A stretch of DNA of 64,000 nt from assembly GCA_000729835.1 (NCBI GenBank), contig JFHB01000051.1:103957-167956 (forward strand), read 5' to 3'. Made by a program: the position numbers and the translations under genes. Position 1 is the stretch's first letter. Each line of letters begins with the position of its first letter. Source of the DNA: Atkinsonella hypoxylon (taxonomy: Eukaryota > Ascomycota > Sordariomycetes > Hypocreales > Clavicipitaceae). Of the stretch, positions 52,523 through 64,000 are shown one piece after another. A model generated the notes under the pieces. The model had not been told where the DNA came from. It searched no databases and saw only the letters and a list, made by a program, of their open reading frames with translations.

Positions 52523-54985
52523 ATGAAATGCCATGATTTGCTCGCTGTCGCCAGTCTGCTGGTCGGCTCAACTACCGCCAGCTTTGACGGCAATCTGAAC
52601 TACGACAGCCCATCCAGACGTCATGAGCGTCTCGGCATCGATGTCAGCCTCGTTGAGCGTCGATCTTGGAAGCGTGTAAACACAGCCTACGAGCCCTCGC
52701 AACTACACTTTACCCACGGCGTGGCTTCTGGGGATCCTTGGCCGGAGAGTGTGATTCTCTGGACTCGCGTTGCGCCGACCAACGAGTCCGACGAAAGCGA
52801 GGTCACTGTCGACGGGACGGCACCTCTTTGGAACCATGAGACGGATAAGTATGTCAAGGCCGATCCCAACCCCATTTGCGTCAAGTGGAAGGTGCTCGAG
52901 TGCGCGAACAGCTGTGAGCCTCAGAACCTGGTCGCCAGCGGCACGGCTTATACGACTTCTGACATCGACTACACGGTCAAGGTTCGGCATTTTACAAGAT
53001 TTGTTCTTTGACGAGGAGCTGAACATGGTTAGTGCTGACATTTGTTGTGACTGGTAGGTTGAAGCCACGGGACTGAAGCCCATGACGAAGTACTCTTACC
53101 AGTTCAATGTGTGCGGCTCAGAAAATGTCAAAAGCCCTATCGGTCGGGCCATGACGGCTCCAAGCAAGGACGATGCTGTTTCTAAGCTGAGCTTTGCGGT
53201 GTTTTCATGTAGTAATTACCGTACGTGCAGATTCAATCGTCTGAGTAGTCGTGGAGGTGGGATGCTTGGAAGAACCAGCTGAAAAAAGAGCACATCACAG
53301 CAATTGGCTATTTCAATGCCTATGGAAATGCTGCCAGAAAGGGCAAGCATGACTATGTCCTTCATCTTGGCGACTACATCTATGAATACAATGTGGGCGG
53401 CGAGCGTGCTACGAAGCCTGCCAAGCAGATCTTTACTCTTGGCGACTACCGGACTCGCCACGGCTTGGTATGTATTTCTGGTATACATTGCGTACGGAGC
53501 TGAAGAAGACGGGGGGGGGGGGGGCTGCTGCTAATGGTGTTAACATTGCAGTATCGAAGCGACCCTGATTTGCAGCTTTTGGCCAAGAACTACACGTGGA
53601 TTACCACGTGGGATGACCACGGTATGTGATGATGATGCAAGTAACGAATATGCCAGAGTGCTTACTCAGATTCTGTCTTCGCAGAATTTGCCGATAATGG
53701 ATACAAAGACGGATTTACTCAAATGAACAATACAGAAGACTCTTTCCTCAAGTCTGGCGCCAATGTCACGGTTGATACGCGAAAAGTGAATGCCGTGCGA
53801 GCTTATTTCGAGTGGATGCCGATCCGGTATGTATTCCCTTCTGACTGTTGACTATCTTATCATGCGAGCGAGAGTCTGAAACCTGGAGAAATTTTGTAGT
53901 CAAACTGACCTCGACGACGGTCTGCGTGTCTGGAGATCATTCCAGATGGGCAAGCTCCTTGATCTCGTTATCCTCGACACCAGAAACTATGATCGCAGCA
54001 TCACTGGTCTCGGTAAATAGTATCCATTCTTTTTCATAAAATTTCAGACTTACTGACAAACGCGTGATTAGACTGGAATGAGCACTATATTAGCCGCATC
54101 GCTGACGATCCCAGCCGATCCTTGATGGGAGCTCGACAGGAGAACTGGTTTTACCGCACTTTGAGCCAGTCGAAGGAGCGTGGCGCTACTTGGCGAGTCG
54201 TCGGGAACCAGATTATCTTCTCCCGCATTTTCCTCAAGGACATGACAACCAGAACCGATTCCTGGGACGTAAGTTGATCTCGGGGAGGAGATGTGCGTTT
54301 ACCGCGCTAATTCCATATGAACTACCAGGGATACGTGGCCAATCGTAACAGAACTCTGAAGCATTTGTACAACAATCAAATCGGCAACAACATCTTTCTT
54401 GCCGGTGACTCGCACGAAAACTGGGTCTCTGATCTTGCCTGGCTCGGAACCAAGCCGTACGACAAGGTTACTGGCCATGGTGCAATCGGTGTCGAATTTG
54501 GAGGCACGGCAGTCAGCTCAACGGGCCACAAGGGACCAATCGAACCCGTTGCTGGAAATGTTGCCCGTGGGCGGGTTCAGCGCAACGACGAACTGATGTG
54601 GCAGGAAGGTTATTATCGTGGCTATTTCCATCTGACCGTGACTCCTGAGAAGGCCACCGCTCAGTACTATGGTATGCGAATCTCTCTTTGTCTTTCATTC
54701 TCTCCATGTCTCGCCGTCCTGGAAGTTGCAATCGCGTCTGGGGACGAAAGTCATGTGCTGACTTCTATCTCAGGCTGTCCTAGTGTCGCCACTCGCAACA
54801 GCTGGGACCTACCCTTGGCAAATTTCACCATCAATGTCGGCGACAACCATGTAGAGAGACCGATAGGTGGTGGCAGAGCCGAGTCGGGGGCGTTGATAGA
54901 CGGTCAGATTAAGCATACCAACTTGACCTTGAACACGGACACCGGAAGATGGCAGGTGATTGGATTCGAGAAGATGTACCTATGA
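52523..54985 (+). CDS. PhoD-like alkaline phosphatase / phosphodiesterase, secreted
   Basis: This gene has nine exons and encodes 621 aa: 52523-52981, 53058-53220, 53301-53467, 53552-53621, 53685-53826, 53900-54012, 54072-54268, 54329-54671 and 54774-54985. PhoD enzymes are extracellular metallo-phosphatases that release phosphate from mono- and diesters. A signal peptide spans residues 1-19 (KCHDLLAVASLLVGSTTAS). The N-terminal domain has FTHGVASGDPWPESVILWTR. Metal ligands lie in LHLGDYIYEY (about 228-237), TWDDHEFADNGY (about 283-294) and AGDSHENWVSDLAW (about 462-475). All eight intron joins close the frame. Intron 3 contains a G14 run. A CACGTG site and telomere-like repeats lie upstream, so phosphate control is possible but unproven. 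Confidence 0.92.
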
Positions 54986-56070
54986 ACACTATGTGATTGT
55001 TGTTTTTGGAGACTGCCTGGCAGGATGTGATAATTCAAGCAGCGGCTAGGCATAACTCGGTAAAAATATGTGCGCTTATGAACTTTGCTGAAACGAAGAT
55101 GCATTCATCTTCCCTGCCCTAAGACTAGACGTGGAGATAGACAGGAAGAAGCAGCTGCTTTTCAACTATGTCATCGACTGTCAATGCCGTCGGCCATCGT
55201 AAGGCTTCGACAAACAAGCTCAATAAGAAGCCAGGTAGCCTGCGGATGCCATTGTTCCGAAAGTTCCACCAGAAATGGCGTCAGGTGGGCGAACGATTTC
55301 CTGCGTGGCTTCGCGCCATTTCCTGGGGCAATCTTTGGCTAGCACGCCTCACGCATGATTATGCCAAGCTTGGAGTAATGTAGGATGTTATTCTGCAGTA
55401 GCGAACCTTTGCTGGCAAAGTGCTGCTGGTCGTGGTGGCTCTTGGGGACAAGCCGGTGGTGCCACGGCAAAGTCTGACGCTTTCGTGGGAGGTGGGCAGC
55501 TGGCCAGTATTAGCTGCATATCTTTTCTGGTCGACAGCAAAATGCAGGCGGGCTTCTTGAACAAGAAAGGACAGTTGCTCCAGGCCATTAATACGTCATC
55601 ATATCGCATGGTCTGTTGTGAAGCACGATGCAATGCGATGCGCGACCGAATTTTTGGACCACCATCATGGCTTTCTTTGACACCACCCAACAACAGGGTG
55701 TGGGTGTGTGCGCCACGCCACCGTCCAGGATCATCCATCACTTCCTCTCCCTTCCATTCGCGTCATGTTGTTGCTTACTCTTCCCATGCTGGACATAATA
55801 TCTTGTTCAAACATGATGGACCCCTAGCTCCCATTCAGCGCGAGCACCGAGACACGTTACGAGGTCAAGCCTGCATGATAGACTAAGACCTCAGGTCTCG
55901 CTTCTCCGTACACTCACATTGTCGCGAGACAACTTTTGTCCTTCTCGGTTAGGGCCCTTGAAATCTCCGCTTGACTCTCTTTTCACCCGTCGACACCCGC
56001 CGTCCTACGTGACAGCACCGCCGACCGTCTGGGCTTCGTGAGGCCAAGCTTAAACCTCTCCGCCACGACA
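54986..56070. other. intergenic without supported genes
   Basis: Frames of up to 133 codons (55,485-55,886) show no recognisable domain or codon pattern. The right end forms the leader of the C2-domain gene. Confidence 0.5.
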
Positions 56071-57894
56071 ATGACGGCAACAACAGGTAGTCCGCCGGTC
56101 CAAGCCAAAGACTCCGATAACAACAAATCCAATCCTGACGCCTCGAAACCACAGCAGAATGAATGCAAGTCACATAAGCTGCCACATACAAAAAGCCCGA
56201 ATTTGAAGAAAGCCGTCAAATCAAAAAAGCCTCCGGGCGGTTTTGACAACACACCACTGCCCGATGCGCCTCCGGGATACACAGTCCGTTTTGGATTCCG
56301 TTTTGCAGCCAACCTACCGCCCGCCGATCTGAGTACAGTCTCGTCCGATCCTTTCCTGACAGCGACTTTGAAGGCTTCGATTCCCAAGCGGCACAAGGAG
56401 GAACCCGACCTCGTGCACCGCACAAAGACTCTGCGAAAGACAACTGATCCGGAATGGAACGACGAATGGGTAGTTGCAAATGTGCCTGCGTCAGGTTTCA
56501 CACTCAAGTGTCGCCTGTATGACGAGGACTCGCCTGACCACGACGACCGCTTGGGCAACGTCACAATCAAGATACCACAGCTCTCCGAGGACTGGGAGGG
56601 AATTCCGCCGCCAGGCAAAGAATTCGAGGCTAAGAAGCGAATGATTAGCAAGCGCGCTCTCTTGCTCAAAAGCCTCGCCACATGTTTTCATTCAAACATG
56701 CATGTTACTCCTCGGCTTTGCGTTACGATTGAACTTCTTGGCGAATCAGATCCTCCACATGGACAAATGTATACATTGGGTCCCACGAGGTGGACAAAAC
56801 ACTTTAGTCCCATGATAGGCCGATTGACAGGAACCAAAGTGAACAAGGATGAAGAGCATGATCAAGCGAAGCTCTCGGACGAGAGCAAGGAGGGCGATCA
56901 GAAGAAGAGCCAAAAATATGAGTACGTGTTGGGGATACAGCGAGATCGCATTCTTGATGAATAGACTACTGACTGACGGCACTCTAGCTTCCAAGCAAAT
57001 GAAATGCAATTGCAAGGCCCTGTGCCACCGGAGCTCTACCATCGATATGTAGAATTCCGACCTATCATCGGATCCATGTTTGCGTCCTCAGGACTTCGTG
57101 GCAAGATCCTTAATTTGGCGCTTCATAAACAGCATAACCGTATATACAACTTCGACCAGTCCACAGAATGGGGTTCCTTCGAACCATGTTCTGAACAAGC
57201 GGCGCTATCGTTCCTACGGCTGGCGCACTTTGACGAAGGGGGGCGAGTCTTCACGTATGTTCTAACTTTGGATGGAATGTTTAGATTCACAGAGACGGGC
57301 AAAGAGTTCGGCATAGATCTCCTGAGCAAACATACGATGCACTCCAATGTGGATTCGTACATTGCTTGCTCTGGAGAGTTTTTCATCCGCAGACTGGAAC
57401 GGCCAGATGCATCTGATGATCCCAAACCCAACGAAAAGGTCCATCCTGATGATGAGATATCAGGCGGACCACCACAGGATGATCCGCCTCCTAACCCGTC
57501 TTTCTACCAGCTCATTATAGACAATGATTCCGGGACCTATCGGCCGGATAAGTCTATTTTGCCCAAACTGAAAAAGTTTTTGGAGAAAAATTTCCCCGGC
57601 CTTGGTGTGGTAACCATGCACTGGGAAGAAGAGGAACTTCAGAAGATGAAGCAAGCGCAGCTTGAAACCAAGAAGAATGAAGGCCGCATGATCAACCTTG
57701 TGATGAACAGGAGCTTGAGCAGCGTCAGCTCGGCGGAGAGTGAGCTGGAAGAACGAGATTCAACGTGGGAGTGTGGGAAGAAGAGCAAGCGTGAAGAAGC
57801 CTTAGCTGCAATCGAGGATCCTTCTCAAATCAAGGCCGCAATCAAGGGGGCTCTTCCCGGCAAGAAGGGGGAGTCGTCAGCTGCGGTAAATTAA
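56071..57894 (+). CDS. C2-domain protein of filamentous fungi
   Basis: This is a two-exon gene of 585 aa: 56071-56921, intron 56922-56987 (66 bp), and 56988-57894. Residues about 70-200 look like a C2 domain: PPGYTVRFGFRFAANLPPAD, SSDPFLTATLKA, then RKTTDPEWNDEWVVANVPAS and CRLYDEDSPDHDDRLGNVTI, with Asp residues placed as in calcium/lipid-binding loops. The second half (about 280-470) is a distinct, well-ordered region with GSMFASSGLRGKILNLALHK and FDEGGRVFTYVLTLDGMFRF, known to me only from fungal proteins and without assigned function. The ends are charged and disordered. No membrane segment was seen. The frame is open to 56,038, but with a GTG codon. Membrane association through C2 is an inference. 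Confidence 0.8.
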
Positions 57895-58223
57895 TGTTGC
57901 TTGTCATTCAATGCTGTTGCTCGGTGTGCTCTTGTTTGTGTAAGAGAGAGAGGTATGCGTTCTCATGGAATGACGACCTAATGCAAGTTTGTGCGGATTA
58001 CAAGCGCACTTGGAAATTTTTCTTGATTTCGTCGCACGCACATTATGGGTACCATCGAATATAATTCTACTCCTCAAACTTCCATACTTGACAAATTTTT
58101 TTTTTTTCCCTCGCTCTGAAATGCAATGCTCGAATGGAAGGCAACTTCATCGCCACCTCGCGAACTAACAACAAACTTATCGTCCTCCATCTCATAAACC
58201 CCCAGCTATGACTCGCCCCTCAC
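57895..58223. other. convergent 3' intergenic region
   Basis: This 330-bp gap holds a T10 run at about 58,099. No gene was seen. Confidence 0.6.
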
Positions 58224-58913
58224 CTACAAGTTCGACTTCAAGGCGATCCACGTACTAGAGGCCTTCGCCAGAACAACACCCTGCCCATCCTTCACCTCAC
58301 ACCTCATGTGCGTCTTCCTCCCCTCAATCCTCTCCGTCCACGCCGTGACGCAGACCACCCCTGGCACCGGCACCGGCCGCAAGAACTTTATGTCCAAGCC
58401 GGCCGTCAAATTGATCAATTTGTGCACGAGCCCATCCTTGCCCAAGGCCGTGTTAATCTCGTTGACCGTCCCCATGGACTCGTCCACCATCGTCATGGTC
58501 ATCCCCCCGTGGATAATGCCCATATACCCGTTTAATCCGTCTCCAAGGGCAAACAGCGTGTCGACTCTGCGGATTGGTCTTTGGGGATCCCGCACGTGCG
58601 CGGCATCTAGTGGCCGGAAGAACGAGAGCATGTGCTTCAGGCCGTGGGGGTGGTGGGCCAGCGTTGCGCCGACGAACTGGTCATGGTCGCGGGAGAAGGG
58701 ATTGAAGCATTGTGGGATGAAGGGGATGGCGGGGCCGAGGCCGTGGGGGGACGATTCGGACAGGAGAAGGTCGGCGCACCAAGGGATGGAGGTGAAATAT
58801 TGGAAGGCGGACGGATATAGTGTGGGTGGTGTGTTGGGGGGGAGGAGGTTGAGAGGGGGGCTGAGGACGCGGTCTAACTTGAGAGGGGTTACAGCTTGGG
58901 TTTCGTCGGGCAT
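58224..58913 (-). CDS. hot-dog fold thioesterase (4HBT/PaaI-like)
   Basis: This is a single-exon gene of 229 aa. These enzymes hydrolyse acyl-CoA thioesters. The hot-dog helix motif reads NGYMGIIHGGMTMTMVDESM (about residues 120-139), where HGG-x8-D/E is the family mark. It is followed by LDIKFLRPVPVPGVVCVTAW and EGRKTHMRCEVKDGQGVVLA. The first 90 residues are proline-rich and match the longer N-terminal region of fungal relatives. No targeting peptide is clear. The substrate is unknown. The gene stands alone, with long gaps before and behind. Confidence 0.85.
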   Translation of the reverse strand: MPDETQAVTPLKLDRVLSPPLNLLPPNTPPTLYPSAFQYFTSIPWCADLLLSESSPHGLGPAIPFIPQCFNPFSRDHDQFVGATLAHHPHGLKHMLSFFRPLDAAHVRDPQRPIRRVDTLFALGDGLNGYMGIIHGGMTMTMVDESMGTVNEINTALGKDGLVHKLINLTAGLDIKFLRPVPVPGVVCVTAWTERIEGRKTHMRCEVKDGQGVVLAKASSTWIALKSNL

Positions 58914-60256
58914 TGGAGTTGAGGGTTGGTGATGTTCGAGGTTCGAAGGGTGTGGTGAGGGGGCACAAGGGATCTAGTTGTATTCCGTATGACTCCCGAT
59001 TCATAACTAACTAAACTTGATATGAAAATGATAATGAGAACGAGACGAGCAAATTTCGTGCAGCGGGTTCCCCAATTAATGCACAGCCACTGGCTGAATC
59101 AGGAAAAGTGAGGAAAAGTGCGCCACTTGAATTGCGGGAATGTACCTCTGTCGCACGATGTTTTCCCCTTTTCATTTTCTAGAAGAAAATTGACTAAAGC
59201 AGAAAAAATGTAACAATAGGTGGCGCGTTCAATTACATCATGACATGACTCACGCTACCTCTCATTATCAGAAGCCTTTGAACCCCTGTTGCCTGCTCGG
59301 ATCAAGCTCGGAACGAGCTTGCAGATCTACGCCGCAACAACCTCTGATGTTCTTCGTAAAGCCTTACGTGCATGTATGTATTTGTTATTTATGTTACGTT
59401 TTTTTATCTGGGCGCATATTGTTACGATAGCTCGCAGATTCTGGTCATGTCGTGGATTGACACAGCAGATAGAGCCAATTCGCCTCCAGCGTCAGAACCA
59501 GCTTCGGATGTACATCGAATGTACATCGAACACATCACTTGTTGACTTGACATTTCTATCGCGACTTATAACCCTGAGACCAACTTCTCCAGACGAATCT
59601 CACTCGTTAGCTCCACAATCCTCATGGACATCACGCAAGTTGTTGCAAAGCAATCGTAGACGGAGAAGAAAACGGTGTGTGAACGGAGCGAGCCAGGCAG
59701 CATTTACTCTACTCGGCTTGTCACTTTGTAAAACCTAATAAGCTTCAGAATGCCTCAAAATTTTGGAAATACAAAGGTCTTATACGCGCATTAGATTCTC
59801 TTTATAATACCCAGCCTTTTATGTTAAGTAGGGCTACACGTTATGTATGATGCGAGATGTGTGGTTTGTTGATGAGTTATCCGCTACTAGTGGTTATACC
59901 TGCTGTGTATACCAAACCTTGCCTTGGCCACGATGATTCTAGCTCGTAACGTACTACGCTTCCTCGTCATCATTCTAGTATGACAAGATTTTTGACACCA
60001 AACGCTCAGTACGGCCTGAACCAAGCCATGGACAGCTGTGAGTCGCATCCTGGTTTGCTCGCCAGGTGCCAGCCAAGTTGGCAGCTGCCAGCACCCCACA
60101 GGCAACCAGAACATTGTGAATCAGTCAAAGTGTCTGTCAATTTCATGCAAGAACATCCCTCCCTCTATTTTCCTGTAATCCTTTCAATGCTGATGCCCTC
60201 AAGCATATATTCAAATAATCGTACTCGCTTTGCAGACATCCCAGTTAGGAACCGCC
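58914..60256. other. 1.3-kb intergenic region
   Basis: This region between two divergent genes has no supported gene. It includes TATTCCGTA at 58,981 and a short doubled GTACATCGAA at about 59,511-59,530. GCCAGGTGCCAGCCAAGTTG near 60,061 resembles the GC-rich repeats at 21.1 kb. Confidence 0.5.
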
Positions 60257-61953
60257 ATGGAGAGCAGCGATGACGGATCGAAGCTCAGCACCGAGCATAT
60301 CAATACCCTCATCACGATTGAACGAACAGGGGCAGGCCTTTCCATGGCTGCCATCGCTCTCACTGTCGTTTCGTACTTTTCGTTCAAGCAACTGAGGACA
60401 ATGCCAAACTTCTTCCTCGTTTTTGCCTCGGTGGCGAATGCTGGTGCCAGTATTGCTTCCATGATAGGGTATGATGGGTTGAGAATGGGTGTCAGGTCCC
60501 CTCTTTGCCAGGCGCAAGGCTTCATCTTTGAATGGTGAGTGACTAATTTTGCGTGGCAAATCCAGGAATAGTCAACGAGGAAGACTGACAAACTACACTG
60601 GTGGCTCAGGTTTATGCAAGCTGATCCATGGTGGTCTTGCGCTATGGCTGTCAACGTTTTCCTCGTCATTTTCTCCCAGGCCGACACGTCTGTGATCCAG
60701 AAATATGCGTGGGTCTACTGCATCATTTGTTTTGGCGGCCCTCTGATACCAGCTGTTGTGCTTGTCTTGCTTCGAGGCGATCCAAAAGGACCGGCTATTG
60801 GAAATGCGGCTGTGAGTGAAATCTACCTGTCTCTCTCGTATGCCCCTATGGTTGCTTGATGATCGGAAAACTGGTTGCTAAAGTCGTTGCGCGAAGCTTT
60901 GGTGCTGGATAAGCCCAAGTTGGAGTGTTGTCCGCCTTTACGCATACTATATCCCCATCTGGATCTGCATCATCCTTTCCATCATAATTTACATCGCCGT
61001 GGGAATCAAGCTCTTTCGGGGCAGAAACAGGCTGCGTGACTTTTCGCCTTCTCGACAAAAAGAAGCTCTCGCAAAGATATCAACGCCAGAGTGGAGTAGC
61101 AGAAGCTCCGGAGAAGAGGTAGAATTGTGTCTCTGCCGCAACGACTAATGTGGCAGCTGGCTAACAAGTGTTACCATAGATTTTTGTACGACGAAACGTC
61201 TTCTTTGGAGAAACTACCGCTCATATCCACATCAGGCGTGGATCTTTAGGTTTCGACTCGCAGGAAACCATTTTATCCCCGACTGCTGTCCATCGAGCGC
61301 CATCACGGACCGGCGGTCGGTTATGGGCTGGGTCTCACAATGGCTCTGAGAATGAGATACTTGCGGCTCCCCCAAGACCAATAAAGACTATATGCTCGTC
61401 AGACGGCCCATATCCTAATGAGCCAACAAACAACGCAACCATGTTTGAGCGATTTGGTACGCTGACCTCGACAGCGTCCACGAAACTGAGAAACCTTGAT
61501 CCAGTAAAGATGGCCTATCTTCGTAAAAGTTTCATTTTTGGGCTCTCGGTCCTGATCACTTGGATACCCAGCTCCGTCAACAGGCTTTACAGCCTTGCGA
61601 ACGAGGGCCAAGTGAGCTATTCGCTCAGCATCGCAAGCGGCTGCGTTCTTCCTCTCCAGGGTGTTTGGAACGCCATCATTTTCTTCACAACAAGCTGGAG
61701 TGCTGTACGTGCTGAGGCTAAGATACTCAAAGACAAGTTGGCACCTGGTCGTCATCAATACTCCCGCGGCGCGAGGCGCCTGAACAGCACGCTTGGCATG
61801 TCGTCAGCATACATGGGCAGTGACTTTGAGGCCCCTCCAGGTCCAGAGGGTAAGTGCTGGGGTGTAAGTGAATGTGAACGTGGCGTAATCCAAATGCACG
61901 ATCTTGAAAATGGCCACTTTTTTGACAAGACGAGGTGTGTGGCACCGATTTAG
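60257..61953 (+). CDS. cAMP-receptor-like G-protein-coupled receptor
   Basis: This gene has four exons and encodes about 491 aa: 60257-60534, 60610-60811, 60897-61118 and 61180-61953. It resembles the Dictyostelium cAMP receptor (Dicty_CAR) class of fungal GPCRs, which sense nutrients or unknown ligands and signal through heterotrimeric G proteins. Seven membrane helices are visible: five within residues 22-225 (for example GAGLSMAAIALTVVSYFSFK, LWCWISPSWSVVRLYAYYIP and IWICIILSIIIYIAVGIKLF), then a long cytosolic loop of about 140 residues, then helices six and seven (SFIFGLSVLITWIPSSVNRL and LPLQGVWNAIIFFTTSW). A GTAAGT donor at 61,850 may remove part of the tail, so the C-terminus is uncertain. 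It converges with the SDR gene. Confidence 0.87.
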
Positions 61954-62092
61954 TTCTGCTTTTCTGATCATTTCGACCTGTCCAGTCCCAAACATGCTTG
62001 CTGTCAGTCAAGAATCTAAAATAGAGAAGGTGCTGGCCTGTAGAGAATTGTTAATGTCGTATCAAGTTGCATTTCCGGGAGTTTGTCCTAAT

Positions 62093-63036
62093 TTACTCTA
62101 AATCTCGGGAAAATATATCCTCACCCTCAGCGGCATCCACACCATTTCTGATAACTCGTTCCACCGCAGCATCCAAGTCCTCATTGCCATCCTGCAAGTC
62201 AATCCATGAGTTCTTGACACCCTCGGCTGCCAGCAATGCATCAGCAGCAGCAGCCACCGTCGCGCGGCTAACTCTCCCCTCAACATGCTCTGTCTTGCCT
62301 AGCTCAACCTTGCCAGCAGGCTCTTGGGTCAGTAGGGCCGGACGAAGGCAGATTCCCACGAGAGTGGAGCTCTTTTTGGATGTCTCGTAGAGGACTTCGT
62401 CGGCAGCAATTTTGGCCTGATAGTAGGTCGCAAGGATGCCGCGGTTGACTTTCTTATTGTACTCATCCCATTCACCGGTCGGCCACCAAGGCGCACCAGA
62501 GCGACGGGAACCGCAGTAAGAAACCAGGAGGAAGCGCGCGATGGAAGGGATGCCAGCTGCTGCACGGATGAAATGAATGGCGGCGTCTCGGTCTACCTTG
62601 TAGGTCTGGTCATGCTGTCAGCGACTTGTCCCAGAGGCCCATCACGAATGGGAAGTAAGGACCTACAGTTTCAGGGCCACCTTTGCCTCCAGCGCCTTGA
62701 AATTATGTCAGTTCTTTGGGCACGCTCCCACGGTACGTCTCATATAAGCGCTCAGATATACTTGCCGGCGCTCCAAGCAATGTAGTCAGGCTGAACGTCC
62801 TTCAGTATCGTTGCGGCACGTTCCTGGGTAGAAACTTCCTCAACGCTGCTCACCAGGACATTCAGCTTGCCGGGCAGGTCCCTGCCGAGCTTCTCAATTG
62901 CAGGCGCCTGCTCCTGGGTGCGAATCATGCTGGTTACGGTCCAGGAGCGCTTCAGCAGCAATGGGGTGAGAAGCTGGGAAACCTTGCCGTGGCCTCCGAT
63001 GAGGAGAACGTGATGCGAGGCGGCCATTGTGGTCAT
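62093..63036 (-). CDS. atypical short-chain dehydrogenase (NAD(P)-binding Rossmann protein)
   Basis: This gene has three exons and encodes 267 aa: 63036-62766, 62695-62667 and 62596-62093. The Rossmann loop is HHVLLIGGHGKVSQLLTPLL near the start. The middle exon is only 29 nt and completes WSAGAGGKGGPETVDRDAAI. A YxxxK-like active-site pair occurs in ATYYQAKIAADE, followed by VGICLRPALLTQEPAGKVEL. This is the architecture of atypical SDR proteins, whose substrates are mostly unknown. Intron 1 uses a GC donor (G|GCAAGT) and intron 2 starts GTAGGT; both joins close the frame. An in-frame ATG at 63,027 (MAASHHV) could also be the start. Confidence 0.87.
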
Positions 63037-64000
63037 CTGGTGTGTTGGGGTAGCTGCGATAGGTGGACGTTGTAAGTATATTGGACGTTTGAATCGAAGA
63101 GGTGATGGCTGCGGCGATTGATGAATGCGCAGTTTGTCGACGTGCTCGCTCTTAAAGGCAGTCTGGATGAATGGTGTGTGGTTGGTGTGAAGTGGACGGA
63201 GTTTATAGTTAAGCTAAAGCCTGGACTTGCATTGCGCCGCAACTACTCCGTATCATAGCCTCTCTTCCGCGTCACATGGTTCGGATGGATTGCTATCCGG
63301 GCGAACGTCCCCAGTATGATCGGCAAGGATGTTCCGCTGTTTAGAATCGATGATCTAATATTAACGAATACTTTATTATGTCATTTGATGGCTAGTATGA
63401 CAAGACGCTAGAAGTGCCGGCTTATCGTAAGTACGCTCATACGTGTAAATCAATGTGAATTCAATGTGGATTAGGCAACAAGACTTGTCGCAAGGGATAT
63501 AAACCGAACATTTAGTGTGGCGGTGGCGGTGGCGGTGGCGGTGGCGGTGGCGTGGCCACGTCGCATGCGATTTTTGCAACAAGACAAGACCCTTTTAGAG
63601 CCACCTCGGCACACTAGTGCTTTCTCCCAGCACGCAAATTCTACTATTCTCTATCAAGGAACACATATTAACTAGTCAAAGTAGTCTGGTGACCTGGTTA
63701 GTTTAACCAGTTCTTATATGAAGAGGCAGTTGACAAAGGCGCGTTCAGTGAATTCGCTTAGTTGCAGGCTAACATTATAATAATTTAAGTGCCTTAATAA
63801 GGCGTGACAGAAACCTGCGGGGTGCCGCGGAAGTGCACCCCACTGTAGTTAATCAAGTGGGCCATTGTAGAATCTAGCACAGATAGGCAATAGTTAGTTA
63901 ATATGGTTACATGGATTTTTTTTCTTTCTTTAAAAAAACTAAAAAAAAGGGCTAACGATATAACTAATTGGTGCCGAAAAAAAAAAAAAATAAAAAAAAG
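63037..64000. other. right-end intergenic region
   Basis: No gene was seen up to the window edge. It holds TACTCCGTA at 63,244, a GGCGGT hexamer run at 63,517-63,554, the palindromic GGGGTGC...GCACCCC at 63,819-63,841, and A/T-only tracts in the last 80 bp. The edge may be the start of an AT-rich repeat. Confidence 0.5.
63517..63554 (+). repeat. (GGCGGT)n hexamer repeat
   Basis: GTGGCG units repeat about six times without error, giving a G-rich plus strand with regularly spaced GG pairs. Confidence 0.85.

Noticed and set aside
55485..55886. 133-codon frame between the PhoD and C2 genes
   Set aside because: No conserved block, signal or plausible promoter was seen.

Overview
This window reads as nuclear DNA of a filamentous ascomycete (Pezizomycotina; the gene set and short introns fit Sordariomycetes, perhaps Hypocreales, but the order is an inference). 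The grounds are GT-AG introns of about 50-150 bp with CTAAC/CTAAT-like branch sites, and fungal forms of Sec1, Alg10, Qcr10, Med4, Exo5, Ecm4 and cAMP-receptor-like GPCR proteins. No bacterial or organellar features were seen. I support 25 protein genes, one cut by the left edge. Splice joins were worked out by hand and checked for reading-frame closure.

Layout. 0-10.4 kb is a dense housekeeping block: WBP11-like splicing factor (partial), Lcp5 (ribosome assembly), a TM9/Emp70 protein, Med4, Qcr10 (complex III) and Alg10 (N-glycan assembly). A small conserved-looking unknown protein lies at 10.7-11.2 kb. From 11.2 to 16.65 kb there is a gene-poor, repeat-bearing island with three separate inverted repeats, long homopolymers and a cluster of a 9-mer, TATTCCGTA. 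A CHIP-type E3 ligase follows, with a probable tRNA-derived SINE inserted just behind it. 18.8-31.1 kb holds a NIPA-type transporter, an M3 oligopeptidase, class 2 dihydroorotate dehydrogenase, a secreted GH92 mannosidase and an amidase. A 3-kb gap leads to EXO5, UBA1, ECM4-type glutathionyl-hydroquinone reductase, an eIF4E-transporter-like protein whose short first exon I reconstructed, and Sec1. 49.5-63.1 kb has a G-patch/zinc-finger protein, a capsule-type glycosyltransferase, a PhoD phosphatase with telomere-like repeats in its promoter, a C2-domain protein, a hot-dog thioesterase, a GPCR and an atypical SDR.

Function. The genes are mostly unlinked housekeeping functions and do not form an operon or a recognisable secondary-metabolite cluster. 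Loose themes are ubiquitin/proteostasis (CHIP, UBA1, M3 peptidase), secretion and glycosylation (Alg10, TM9, Sec1, GH92, glycosyltransferase) and mitochondrial metabolism (Qcr10, DHODH). Several pairs are divergent and may share promoters (LCP5/TM9, MED4/QCR10, G-patch/glycosyltransferase).

The least explained material is non-coding: the SINE with its 12-bp target-site duplication, the inverted-repeat elements between 14.2 and 16.5 kb (one with only transition differences, as RIP would leave), a related small hairpin at 42.4 kb, and the dispersed 9-mer. I did not find a clear new defence or biosynthetic system.
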